Positions 44,501-54,839 of a stretch of DNA of 64,000 nt are shown here, piece after piece (within the stretch, counting starts at the first letter, position 1; each line of letters starts with the position of its first letter). Origin of the DNA: Heligmosomoides polygyrus polygyrus (Eukaryota; Nematoda; Chromadorea; Rhabditida; Heligmosomidae); NCBI GenBank assembly GCA_947396885.1, contig OX377206.1, positions 16,491,466 to 16,555,465 of the forward strand. The letters are read 5' to 3'. The translations under genes and the position numbers were made by a program. The notes beneath the pieces are model-generated. The model worked only from the letters and a program-made list of their open reading frames with translations, was not told where the DNA came from and ran no database searches.

Positions 44501-47500
44501 GCTCCCACGACAATCGCTGGAGCGTCTCGGAGGTATGCCAGATGCCTTACGTGACGTCCCCCATCACGAATCGCTCCTGTCTCGCTCCCAACGTCAATTA
44601 TTTTCTATTTGGAGGCTAGAAAAGTTCCTTGCCGAGCCGCCGAGCACGTCAACGAACCCACTGGTTGTAAGACGCTGGTTGATCCCCTCGTAGGAGCTGC
44701 GCAACCAAATTTCGCGCTGCTTATCCCAAACAACTTTTGCCCGCCATCTGGAACAGTCCAGACGGAGATGTGTCTGTCGCTGGACATATTTTAAATGATC
44801 TACGGAAAATCCATCTTACATTTTGAGATTTTTTGGGATTTTTCCGGAGCGATGCAGGCACCAGACCACAACGTGCGGTTCTCTTGAATGGTAATTCACT
44901 GTACCTGTTCTACTTCCATGGTTTGAAGATAATTTGTTTCTGAAAGCTGTTTATTTTGCTGTTCACTCCTTGTTGGTAGTGAACTGTTTACGTTACACTG
45001 CAGTATGTTAGCCGCGTTCGTTGAATATTAGTTTATTTAGTTGAAAAGCTGATGTTGGCACATAAAAGTTTTTCCAGATTTTTTCATTTGAAATAATAGT
45101 TTGTAGCTAATTATATTTTAAAACAATTTTACAATTTACCGATTTACAAGAAACTTAACGAAAAATTTGCGCTGTAAATATCGTTAAACAATTTAGCGCC
45201 CAGAACTTTGTGTACACGTCTGATAGGAAGCATTAGGTCGTTGCATATGAAATGGCCGATTTTGCTACCTCAAATTCTGGTAGATTTTTCATGGCTACGT
45301 ATGTTCCCGTTTTTTTACAGTTTTTGTAAGCGCAAAATCTCCGCTTTATTACCGCTGTTGTGATGTAATTGCCTCTTGCCGAGCTTTGACGTCGTTTCTA
45401 CGCTATGAATCAACTGATATTCGAGTTCTCTACTTAAATGAATGGCGGACACAACGCCGCGGCCGCAGCTCGCAACATCAACACTGCATATGGGGAGGAT
45501 TTCGCTAAGAAACGCGCAATTGGCCACTGGTTCGAAAGGTTTCGATCTGCAGATGAAAGTCTCGAAGATGAAGCTCGAGGTAGGCCACCATCACTCCTTT
45601 ACGACGACCAACTCAAATGTATGATGGAAGCGGATTCGCGTCAAGCCGTGAGCCGACGACTGATACTGCAGTCGCCGTTGACGGCTGCACTACCAGTCGT
45701 CGCTTAAATGCGATCGGAAAAGTAAGGAAATTGGGTGAATGGATCCCGTACGAACTGACCGCTGGGCAGATACTAAAGCGCCACGACATTGTGTTTCGTT
45801 AATGCTGTGCTGTCTAAGGCACCGTTTATACTTCGTCGCGGCGCGATGCGATGGCCACGCAATAAGGCCAAATTGATCGATCGCCTCGCACAATCAATAT
45901 GGCCACTATACGTGGCATCGCGTCGCGTCGCGATGAAGTATAAACGGGGCCTATGGGAGCCTTTTTTGAACAGGATGGTGACATGCGACGAAACATGGAG
46001 CCTTTATGACGATCGTCGCAGCTGTGCACAATGGCTGGACAAGAGTAAAATTCCCAAGGAGGTACCGAAACCAAGTCTCCATCCAAAGAAGACCATGGTG
46101 ACCGAATGGTGGACAATGGTTGACATAGTCCATTACAAGTTCTTGAAGATTGGAGAGACTATCACAGCAAGGAAGTACTGTGCCGAAATTGAAGCGATGC
46201 ACCAGAAGTTGACCGAAAAACAGCAGGCTTTGATCAGTCTAAGAGGCACAATCCTACTGCATGACAACGCGCGTCCGCACGTTTCAAAAATTGTTGTCCA
46301 GAAAGAAGAAGAATTGGGATACGAGACTCTGCCACATCTACCATATTCACCAGATCTGTCCCCAACCGATTATCATTTTTCAATCATTTAGATCGTCGTG
46401 TGAACGATAAAAATTTGAGCGAGGCTAGGCAGCGGAAGCAACCATGATGGAAGAATTTTTACTCTCTCCACGACAGTCTCGATAGTGCCACATGTTGAAA
46501 AGATGCTTCGCCAAAAGTTTCAGTGAAGTTAAATTGAACTCGGAACCACTCCGTCATGGTGCCACATCAGAACATTAAAAAAATACACTAAAACGAACGG
46601 TAATTAGCTATTAGAGGAAGGAGAGTGGGCACACCTTTCTTACCCGGGCTGCATCACGTCATTTGGACGTCAGTTTCCCGTCGATCGGTACCATTTACGA
46701 AATTTTACGATTTACATCCCAAAATATGGTAACTCGTAATTATGCACACGTGGTTGTACGCTAGCTAACACAAATTAAAGTGCAACTACCATAAAAGGGG
46801 GGGGGGGAGCAACGCTGTCGCTACATTCAGGTACTGTTTTATAATTATAAAGATTTTTTTCTCGATTTTTTTCACAGCATAATAATTGTTGTAGTCTTCA
46901 AGACAATTGATCAAATTTTGCAGCCGTATTTATGGACCACCTTGCATATACATTCAACACGAGGGCTGCGTAATGTATACCGCGGAATACTACTGACGTG
47001 AATAAAGGTCGATGAAACTAACGTGTACTTGCCCACGTCGTACTTGCTGTTCGTCAGATACACGGCAGCCTTAAGAGCCACACCAAAGGCGCTGTAGGCC
47101 ATCTCGGCTACATGCTGAGTGAGATTTCTAAAAAACGCATTCATTGAAGAATAATCCGAGTGCTTTCCTAACGTTTAACACAATTAGACTCACTTGAACG
47201 TCGTCGAGTGAAATAGACTGTCAACAACAATAATGCGAGCCCTTATATCCTTAAACAGAAATTTAGAAGGAATCGACTCTTTCGCTACAGTTTTGGATGA
47301 AATACGTTGAGTATAAGCAACTGTCTCTATACACCCCTATCTACCCGCTACGTTAAGAAAGGCGCTCTCGTTCGCTCCTCGAATACTTGCAGATTAGATG
47401 AGGCATCATATGAAGCAATTTTACGGAATCAGCGAATGAGAGTTATGAATAAAAACAATGAAATGAGGAAACGATATTGCCCTTGCGTTTTAAACAACAT

Positions 47501-50500
47501 TTATTTTCTTTAAGCTCTCGGTTTTGCAGTGGCAATCAAAACAGCATCTTCTTTTTTCCAAAGATTAAAGTTTGCGTAGTTGTATTTAATGCTACTCCTC
47601 TTGCCGACCCGAGGCGGGAGTAGAAGGGATTGTTTAGTTTGCACTCGATGCGTGACGCGATTTTATGGTAGGCTCCCATATCGATCGCGCGACGCGATGA
47701 ATCGATGTGAGAGCTTATCAATACATCGCGTCGCGCACGTGTGTGCACACTAAAGCTACTTTAAGGCCCCACACACTTCTGCGGCAACACCGCTCGCCGT
47801 TATGGTTAATGTATTGAACGTAAATTCGAAGGTAAAATTTTGACGTGTTTCATGTTCTTTCGGAATTAAAATGGGCAAATGGAGACGAACGTAAGTGGAA
47901 TAAACGGACTATTTTACTTATACGATAGGAAAGGCCGAGAAAGACCTACCCGAATGATGGTTCTATGGGGTGATGATCACGAATCTGACATTCACTTGTA
48001 TTGTGGGTTATGGTAGGACAGCTTTATTCACCCGTACCTAGCGGAATAGTTCGTACTTTCAAAGGCGGATGTCAGATTCGTGTCCAGCACCAAAAATCAC
48101 ACCATTTGAAGATATTTGGGTGGAAATTTTCAAGAACAAAAACCAATAATTCACAGCGTTGGTTAACAACCAATGCAATAACCCGTCAAGTACCTTCTCC
48201 AGGACGGATAAGGGGTGATGCGGCCAAAATTCAGCCACTAATTCTGAGCAAACTAACCAGAGATCGTCGTTATACTTCCACTGTAACATTTTGATCTCCT
48301 GAGCCATCATAGACGGGCTTGTTTTAAAATGGGCTCGGTAATGTACTGTCGCTTTCATTACTTACTGACAGAGGCCAAGAATAGTAAGGAGTGCGAGTAG
48401 GTAGTAGATGGAGTGGGTGGCATGCTGACGTGCTCTAATGCGAAACTGCGGGCGGCCTACGTGGATGGCAGGGTGCCGAGCGCGCCGCGGGCACCGCTGT
48501 CGCGGCCGGTCTTGTACTGCTAGATACGGCCTCGCCAGCCGGCAGATGTCGTAACCGCGGCAGCCCATCAAGCACCGACTCAGCTACACAGGTAATTTGA
48601 TTCAGGATTACTTGGACAACCAGCTGGTGGATAGTAAGGGCGATGACTGCGAATGTCTCTGTTCTTGCACAGAGAAACACGATGTTCAGTGTTCCAATGA
48701 CCTGGGGCTTTGCACAAAACAGCTTTTATGGACTAATCATGAATCTTAAGAGTGGCGCAATTTACAGCAAATATTCCTTAAAAGCGATATTATGTGGAGT
48801 TAACGTTTCCGTGTTTTTCCGTTGCAATGAGAAGTGGTTATCTCGCTTTCATTCCTAATTCGACGTTTACGAATAATTTTTATGATAGGCTAACAGAGTG
48901 TTACAAAGCGTCAGGGATCATACAAAAAAATAACAGCATAAGTCGCGCTTGTTTTGCTTTTTACTTCTCTTAAATTCGAGATCCGAAATTCTATCCTTGA
49001 TCATACCTCCTCACGTCTTTTCAGTTGAAGCATTCCCAATACCCTGAAACGAGAAGAACCTGCACCTTCCACTCAATCTGAGATCAGCATAATTTTCTTA
49101 CCAGTGCCCACTGTAGCAAATCGGTATCATGGATAACTTGGAGTGCAGTAAAGCCTTGAGATAGGTGGGCGTCTCGCCTTTCCTGTTGGCAAACCAGGCC
49201 ACCTAAAACAAGACCTGCGATCAGTGCAGCCATTTTGTTTCCACGTAATCGAGTCAGTGACCCTACCGTCTCCCTAGTGAGCGTGGTCACTGGAGTTTTC
49301 TGGCATGCTGCCAGAATGTTCGTGAATGCTTCGGGGTCACAGAAATTGATCCTCTTGTCTCTGAAATGTCCACAGAATGCCACCTCATGCATGTGGCATG
49401 ATAAAAACCAGGTACTAACCTCAAACCTTTATATTCTGGCAAAATATGATTGAATACGAGAGATGCTAGAACTCCCGTCATTCGACTGTCGGGCAGAAGA
49501 TATTTTCGAAGTTCAACAACACCGATGGAGAGCCCATTCGGAAAACGAACTTTGTTTTCTTCCTTCTTAAAAGAAACAATGACATCATAAGAAACAAAAA
49601 ACTAATTTCATTCAGATTTGAGAGCAGCAACAGGCGAAGGTCAGGTCACATATGCAGATATGTCAGTTTTTTTTACAAAACTTTGAGTGACCATTAAAGT
49701 CCTATCTTTATAATACTAGCACTACTATACTATAGTACTATGCACGGTTTGTGGTGTAATTGTGATTCATATAAAACTCAGCAAGGAAAAAATGAACAAG
49801 ACCATGCACCCGGCTTCCCAAAACCTTCACTTTGGGGAACAGTTCTGATTATGTTGAATTACGCAAAAAGCTATGCTCCAGGAGTAGTGCCGTAATTGAA
49901 ATCGGGTTGACACGTTATTCTATGATCTCGTTAAATCACTGTGTAGTGCTGGCTTTGTGAAATTAGAAGATAATGAATTAGATCATCAAGAGTCCACGAC
50001 TCCATACATGGGCTGCATCCAACACCTATTAGGTTGTCCCATAAGTCCCCGCCGTTTTTTTCAACGACTTGCATAGCGCCGCATAGCTTTCGAAAGAGAA
50101 TGATTTATTCTATAAGAACGTGTATTGCATTTCTTTTTTCATCCTGAATTTTGTCAATTTTTAGGTCGTTGAAGTGAAACGTGAAAAAGTGAAAAAGTAG
50201 CCATTTGCGCACTTGTTCTCTCCGCTTAGGTCTGTAATTTTTGCGCAGTTTTTTATAGCATTTGGAAGGCAATGTTCTGTGCTACAAGAATATGTGTTAG
50301 TGCTATTTGCTCGTTTGTCCTTTATTGATTTTTAGGTCATCAAATTGGGACGTCCGAAGAAGGATGGTTATTTTTGCCGACATCTCCTGTTCTGTGGTTG
50401 GATTTTTTGGGTTGGTGTTATACGTCATTAGAAAGAAAATGTCTTTAAAAAAAACGAAAAATATGTGTCGCGTTTATTGATTTCTACTGAATATCAACAA

Positions 50501-53325
50501 AATGCCAAAAAGAGAAAAATCGTCTCCACCAACAACTCCTTCTCCTTCTTCAGTTGTTGATATTCGACAGAAATCAGCGTGTGCCAATAAACGCGACACA
50601 AATTCTTACTGAGCAAGACATCCTCTTCCAAACGAGATATAACACCATGCAAAAAAGTTCAACCACAGAACCGGAGTTTTGGTAAAAATTCGGACGGGAA
50701 AGTCGGAATTCCCAGTTTGATGGCCTAAAAATCAATAAAGGGCAAGTAAAAAAATAGGACCAACATATATTCTTGTAGTACAGGACATTGTCTTCCAAGT
50801 GCTATAAAAACTGCGCAAAAAATTGCAAACCTAAGCGGAGAGAACAAGTGCGCAAATGGCTACTTTTTCACTTTTTCACTTTTCACTTCAACGACCTAAA
50901 AATTGAAAAAATTAACGGTGTAAAAAAATGCAATATATGTTCTGATAGAGCAAATCATTCTCTTTCGAAAGCTATGCGGCGCTATGCGAAATCTGCAGTG
51001 AATCGTTGAAAAAACGGCGGAGACTTATGGGACAACCTAATAAATCGAAGCAGATCATGGGTTGGGTGGGCGATTCATTAAGGCCCCGTCCATACTTCCG
51101 ACGCCGAGCGGCGCGATAATGGCGAGATTGATCGATCGCGTCGCCCGATCAACGTGGTCACAATACGTGGCGTTGCGTCGCTCGGCGTCGAAGTATAAAC
51201 GGGCCCTAAGACAGAAAATTACCCTGTCCAAGAAAAGTCCATGATTCTCTACTGCAGCTTAAAAAGTAAGGCCATGCGAGTCAAAGTACTTCCTTTCTAG
51301 ACAAAAAATAACGTGGTCACTACTTCTCAGGCCTATTTCGGATGCAGCTACTGCTTCATATGTAGACTGCTAAACAATGGTTGAGCATGAAATATTTGTT
51401 GAGAAAAAAATGCAAAAATCGGTGTACTGAATGTGCTCAACTAAAAGTCTCACATAAGTAGCATTTTATTTCCAACCAAGTGGGCATCGACCCTAATGGA
51501 CTGATGCGTTACGCGATAGTGGAATTCTATATGAGTTTTTAGCTTTTTCGTTTCAAAATGACGTAGGTTATTAAACAAGGAAGGGTACTAGGTGACCACG
51601 GGACCTTGAGATGAAATGCATATCACTGGATGCAGCTTGAAACGTTGATTCCAAATATGTTCATGTGTTCCGTTTCTGTGTGCTCATCTGTGCTCCGGAC
51701 CATTTTCAGAATGGCTCCATTCCCGGTGAGTCGAGAATCACAAAAGAGCGATCCTAAGTAGGCTGGAAACAGCGCTGCCAGCCGAGAAGTGATGGCGCAG
51801 GGGTAGAGGAGCGACATGGTGAGACGGGGTGGTCTATGGTTAGACTCCCCTGTGATGCAGGATTTTCGCATTTCATAAAAAGGATCTATCACGATAAACG
51901 AAAGCTCTCTTTGTCAAATGAAGAAAATTGGGCGATATCGATTACCAGGGTCCCACCACCCATTCATGCATGTGGGTGATCAGTGCCTTAAATAACCCCC
52001 TTGGGCGAATTTTTTTCGACACACGGGGTCGGTGAGAACAATACTGGAGTATAAAGTTGCTAGTATGAAGACGAGTGCTTTCTGGCGACGTTTTCCATTA
52101 CGGTTTGACATGGAGAGCTTTGGTTGATCGTGGAAGACCTTTTTTATCAAGTGCAAAAATCCTGCATCACAGGAGAGTCGAGCCATAAACCATCTCGTCG
52201 CTCCTCTGCCCCTGCGCCACCAATGCTCCGACGGCGACGCAGTTTGCTGACTACTTGAGCTCGCCCTTTTGTGACTCGTCTACTCAGCGGGCAGCTAAAG
52301 GGCAATGGAGTCATGCTGAAAATGGTCCGTAACTCCGTTCACAGATGAGCACAGCAGGAACGGAACACACAGTTGGAATCACTGTTCAAAGCCGCATCCC
52401 GTGATATACAAATCATCTCGAAGTCCCGTGGTCACATGGCTAAAAGCTCAAGATCACACGTCAACATTTGACGGCATAATTCGTGCGCTCCAAATGTTGA
52501 GGCTTGGGCGACTTTATGTTTGACTTCAAAGGGACGCTTGTTTTTGGGAAGAAAAACGGAAAAACGAAAGATGTGAACGGCTCATATCCGGAAGTTCTTC
52601 AGTTAGTCCATAGACGACTTATGGAATCGCGTCCCCAATACAATGTTTGCTGTTGTTGCCATAGGCGGTCTTTAATACATGGTGAATTCAGTCAGCACAG
52701 CCTTCTGGAAAACTGTAAGCTATGTCCGCGTAGCGCGCACAGAATGATGTCAAGAAGTTGCTCCTAGGCATATCCTACTTCGATCGTTAACTATCCAGTA
52801 CAAAAAGCTCACTAAATTCTCAGGAAAACTGGGCATAATGCAGTGAAATGAGGAAAACATTTTGTTGGAAATTCGGAGGCATTGCAAAGGTCATTAAAAA
52901 CGAAAGCAGAAGAGCATCATTATGGAAGCATTTTAAAGTGTCAACTAAGATATGCCAAACAGCGCCATATTTTTCATGATACTTTAAAACACTTGCTCCG
53001 GTGATTTTTATGGGTGAGAAGTAAATCCTAGATCATCTTGATCACTTCTCACTGGCAAGTCACCAACGGGTCGCTTTCGCTGAAGAAATATTTCGAGAAA
53101 ACTGCCAGCTTCCTCGGAATACATTTCACGGTCTGCCTGGAGCAGAGACTGGGAGAGTATTTATGAAGGCGCAGATAGAATCTCGATTCGAATCAGAGAT
53201 GGCTGGCAAATGTTGCTTCACACATTGTTTTCTTTTGCATTGAGCGGAACTGTATGCTAGACTAAACTCACGGATTTGGCCTCGTCCTCATCGTCGCTGA
53301 TTGTGACAAATTCCTGTTTAGGATC
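41433..53325 (-). CDS. Ulp1-type (peptidase C48) gene, eight exons
   Basis: Rebuilt on the minus strand from exons 53,325-53,272, 53,136-53,053, 49,565-49,420, 49,360-49,102, 47,249-47,194, 47,127-47,023, 43,561-43,459 and 41,576-41,433. All have AG/GT borders, and phases agree at every junction (0,0,2,0,2,2,0). Family landmarks occur in order: an acidic linker (TISDDEDEA), the domain start (GLSIGVVELRKYLLPDSR), a W-containing strand (DLLQWAL), IIVVDSL with the catalytic Asp, and MPAQNNTYDCGFY with the oxyanion Gln and nucleophilic Cys. Such enzymes remove SUMO or related modifiers. The position normally His-Trp reads Gln-Trp. The N-terminus is upstream and not found. Introns are filled with transposons. 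Confidence 0.75.
41715..43004 (+). mobile_element. Mariner transposon, 1.29 kb, inactivated
   Basis: Ends TTAGGTTGGAAAAA and TTTTTTCAACCTAA; TA at the left, TT at the right. The transposase runs 41,895-42,935 with frameshifts: HTH part (GHFRHVILHEFIKGSTARQA), GDESWALHANF (first Asp), KVMILDDNAQPHVAR (second), DLAPTDYLFRAL (third), DEDLKNWIQQF near the end. DD34D spacing. Length is typical of mariner. It lies in the last intron of the Ulp1-like gene, antisense to it. Confidence 0.9.
43381..43432. repeat. (ATT)n microsatellite
   Basis: Imperfect run of TTATTATTATT with interrupting TTTAAAA, next to the donor of the catalytic Cys exon. Confidence 0.85.
43459..43561 (-). CDS. Ulp1-like gene, catalytic Cys exon
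   Basis: 103 nt, phase 2 to 0, acceptor gtcgttttag and donor gtaagt. Contains MPAQNNTYDCGFYMAVFAEM: Gln of the oxyanion hole, then Asp-Cys-Gly with the nucleophile. This is the most diagnostic motif of peptidase C48. Confidence 0.82.
43875..44365. mobile_element. TIR DNA transposon remnant
   Basis: Inverted arms at about 43,875-44,030 and 44,200-44,365 share cagactcgattgattgtgca and flanks. A third, more diverged arm copy lies at 43,590-43,760. The interior 44,122-44,215 encodes a transposase piece. Confidence 0.7.
44122..44215 (+). pseudogene. Tc1/mariner-group transposase fragment
   Basis: Reads RTLWTDEATFKLNGEVNRHN and a few residues more before TAA. W-S/T-DEATF--L-G-VNRHN surrounds the first catalytic Asp of a transposase lineage common in insects and nematodes. 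Only this block remains. Confidence 0.65.
44366..44590. repeat. Palindrome-rich repeat
   Basis: Several gcgattg/caatcgc and cgctcc/ggagcg inversions (GCGATTGCAATCGC; AATCGCTGGAGCG). Probably another MITE, but its limits are not clear. Confidence 0.4.
44690..45222. mobile_element. Truncated hAT element
   Basis: Shares tttgcccgccatctggaac and later caatttaccg...aaacttaacg with 15,580-16,340, and ends AACTTTGTGTACACGTCTG, a decayed form of the TGTGCACCCCTG terminus. The left part of the family is missing. Confidence 0.7.
45438..46391 (+). pseudogene. Mariner transposase split by a MITE
   Basis: The HTH half is at 45,438-45,800 (ARNINTAYGEDFAKKRAIGH; WIPYELTAGQILKRH after a frameshift). The catalytic half follows at 45,952-46,391: NRMVTCDETWSLYDDRR (first Asp), LLHDNARPHVSK (second), SPDLSPTDYHF (third). 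The MITE at 45,818-45,951 sits exactly between SS-R-like text and PFLNR, where the family is normally continuous. It lies in an intron of the Ulp1-like gene. Confidence 0.88.
45818..45951. mobile_element. MITE family A inside a mariner
   Basis: 134-bp palindrome with ends GGCACCGTTTATACTTC and complement of GGCCCCGTTTATACTTC, flanked by TAA and TAT. Supplies spurious start codons to the downstream transposase frame. Confidence 0.85.
47023..47127 (-). CDS. Ulp1-like gene, linker exon
   Basis: 105 nt, phase 2 to 2, acceptor gcgttttttag and donor gttagt. Encodes NLTQHVAEMAYSAFGVALKA and a lysine/tyrosine-rich end. The split codons on both sides join cleanly with neighbouring exons. Confidence 0.72.
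47194..47249 (-). CDS. Ulp1-like gene, catalytic Asp exon
   Basis: 56 nt, phase 0 to 2, acceptor tttctgtttaag and donor gtgagt. Reads DIRARIIVVDSLFHSTTF; VVDSL is the family's Asp motif. Confidence 0.72.
47640..47752. repeat. Palindromic MITE-like sequence
   Basis: TGCACTCGATGCGTGACGCG at the left and CGCGTCGCGCACGTGTGTGC at the right, with CCATATCGAT/ATCGATGTG in the core, resembling MITE family E. Confidence 0.5.
47940..48130. repeat. Short foldback with shared core motif
   Basis: GATCACGAATCTGACATTC at about 47,974 and its inverted relative GGATGTCAGATTCGTG at about 48,067 enclose 75 bp. This is the core seen in the larger foldbacks at 461, 32,404, 51,530 and 59,600. Confidence 0.6.
49102..49360 (-). 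CDS. Ulp1-like gene, central exon
   Basis: 259 nt, phase 2 to 0, acceptor gacatttcag and donor gtaaga. Begins DKRINFCDPEAFTNILAACQ and ends VIHDTDLLQWAL. The last part aligns with the strand that normally carries catalytic His before Trp; here CAG encodes Gln. Confidence 0.7.
49420..49565 (-). CDS. Ulp1-like gene, domain-start exon
   Basis: 146 nt, phase 0 to 2, acceptor gtttcttttaag and donor gttagt. Contains GLSIGVVELRKYLLPDSR, matching the DL-x-x-L-x-pg-x-L-x-D pattern that opens Ulp domains, then LASLVFNHILPEYKG as the first helix. Confidence 0.7.
50029..51040. mobile_element. 1.01-kb foldback with TA target duplication
   Basis: Starts TTAGGTTGTCCCATAAGTC, ends in its complement, and has TA at 50,027 and 51,041. 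The arms pair over roughly 480 bp each with few mismatches around a centre near 50,530. Terminal TTAGGTTG resembles mariner ends. Around the centre, an ATG at 50,503 opens a 36-codon frame (MPKREKSSPPTTPSPSS...), too small to judge. It lies in an intron of the Ulp1-like gene. Confidence 0.85.
51082..51206. mobile_element. MITE family A, shorter variant
   Basis: 125-bp palindrome, ends GGCCCCGTCCATACTTCC and complement of GGGCCCGTTTATACTTC, with TAA at 51,079-51,081 and 51,207-51,209. Confidence 0.85.
51530..52460. repeat. Foldback with tRNA-like arms
   Basis: Arms at about 51,585-51,905 and 52,130-52,455 are inverted copies (gaccacgggac; gtgctcatctgtgct; gatggcgcaggggtagagga; cctgtgatgcaggatttt). 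Each carries a tRNA-like GGCGCAGGGGTAGAGGAGCG segment. The loop holds the core motif GGTTATTTAAGGCACTGATC on the minus strand at about 51,970-51,992. Confidence 0.78.
53053..53136 (-). CDS. Ulp1-like gene, exon 2 of those seen
   Basis: 84 nt, phase 0 to 0, acceptor tctgctccag and donor gtgaga. Encodes ADREMYSEEAGSFLEIFLQR and a short basic end. The acceptor is less T-rich than the others, so this exon is less certain. Confidence 0.5.
53272..53325 (-). CDS. Ulp1-like gene, acidic linker exon
   Basis: 54 nt between atattttag and gtgagt; reads DPKQEFVTISDDEDEAKS in phase 0. Acidic serine stretches of this kind are common ahead of Ulp domains. First exon I can support; earlier exons are probably above 53,330. 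Confidence 0.55.
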
Positions 53326-53329
53326 CTAA

Positions 53330-53940
53330 AATATTCATGAGAGTTAAGGATAGGATTGTGGTTGTATGTACATAGCACTACAGAGCTGTGTGTGATAGTG
53401 TGCATCTACCTCTTTACTGATTCGATTTATGGTTTACTACTTACAATCTCCAGCTACACCATTCAGTGAAATAAAATAAAAGCCTGATGCTTTTTAGTTC
53501 AAACAGAACAAAATTCAAAATTCAAAAAAAAAATCAAATTTAAAACTAAGGCGGACTTCTTCCACATCACACTAGAAACTCTCCAGGAACCTTGAATGCT
53601 CTTTTGCCCAAGAAAAAACTTAGCACTACTTTCTTGACATTATTAATTCATCTGTTCTAAGAAGTGAACGGACCCTTTGGAATTTCATTTTAAAAAATTT
53701 CAAGAAAAAAGAAGATAAAGCTTATCCTAATTGTAACGTATAGGGCATTCTGTCCTTAAAAAAGCGGAAAATTCGTAAGATTTCAAATATTCGGATTAAT
53801 TATTGGGGCAACCGATTAAAAAATGTGACAAAAAAGTAATTCTAACTTTCTTCCTTATAAAGAAAGTAATCCTTCTTCTTTGGGCAAAACAGCATTCTAC
53901 ACTTCTTGGAGAATTTTCTCTCCCTCTCTTTCTTTCTTTC

Positions 53941-53975
<35 letters not shown>

Positions 53976-54527
53976 GTCTGTCTCTCTCTCTGCTCGTTTT
54001 AATTTGGAAGATGTTCAATTTGATTCCGAAAGAGTTCCTATAGACAAAACAGTGTTTTAAATTCCTTGAAGAGTCTTTACTGTAATGTGGAGCTCGCTCT
54101 AATTTGAAAGGTGTTCAATTTTGTTTCGAAAACGTCAGCTTTGCTTAGAATAGGGTCCAACTTGACTTCAAAACTCCAATTTCACGTGAAAATGATGGAA
54201 ATTGTGTGCAGAATCTAGATTACAACATTATAGCTATAGGGAACGATCTTTTCTCTGTACACTGGGGAATAAAAAGATATTTGGATGATAACTTTTTAAA
54301 CTTTTCCGAAAGAGCAGTATCCGATGGGTAAGCTGAGCCAAGTGAAGTTGATCACAGTCTTGGTTACCAGTTTTACAGTTCAATATTGCCCCAAGGGCCA
54401 CCATCTTAATCCGACTCCTCAATTTTAGCATGCTCTCTTGGCTTCCAGAGTCTTAAACGAGCCAAGAAATCCTCTTAGCATTCCGATATTGCTGCGCACG
54501 GAAACCCTTTTCACAATGTTGCCTTTA
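53330..54527. other. AT-rich stretch, possible 5' part of the Ulp1-like gene
   Basis: Includes a CT-rich microsatellite at about 53,920-53,992. A minus-strand 65-codon frame at 54,234-54,431 has no recognised motif. Missing N-terminal exons of the protease-like gene would be expected here or beyond, but I cannot identify them. Confidence 0.35.
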
Positions 54528-54839
54528 GGCCGGGGGCATACTACCATCGCCGCGATGCCATCGCGGCGCTCAGTTCATGGCCATTCCACCACACGCGGTC
54601 GAATAGTCAAAGGGAACTTCGCCGTGGCCGCCGCAACAGTAGCGGCCGGCATGCGCGATGGTTTCCCGCGCTCATCGCGGGCCTGGCATGCTTTTTCGCG
54701 CCGCGCGCGGTGTTTAGCATTGGTCCTGGACGGATAGCCGTCGCGCTCCCTTGCAGAGCGATGAACGATGCGACGAGCACTGAGAAGTTCAAATTCTTTC
54801 GAGTCGCTCTGCAAAATTCATCGCGGCGACGGGGAGGCC
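54528..54839. mobile_element. MITE family D, second copy
   Basis: Reverse orientation of 11,220-11,554. Begins GGCCGGGGGCATACTACC, ends ggggaGGCC, with TTA at 54,525-54,527 and 54,840-54,842. It ends about 85 bp before the left limit of duplicated copy 2 as seen here. Confidence 0.82.

Noticed and set aside
48435..48701. Candidate exon in the 47,250-49,101 intron of the Ulp1-like gene
   Set aside because: It would join the preceding exon in phase and is hydrophobic, but the acceptor is poor, the C-terminal part is low-complexity, and including it separates the QWAL strand from the VVDSL strand, which should be close together.
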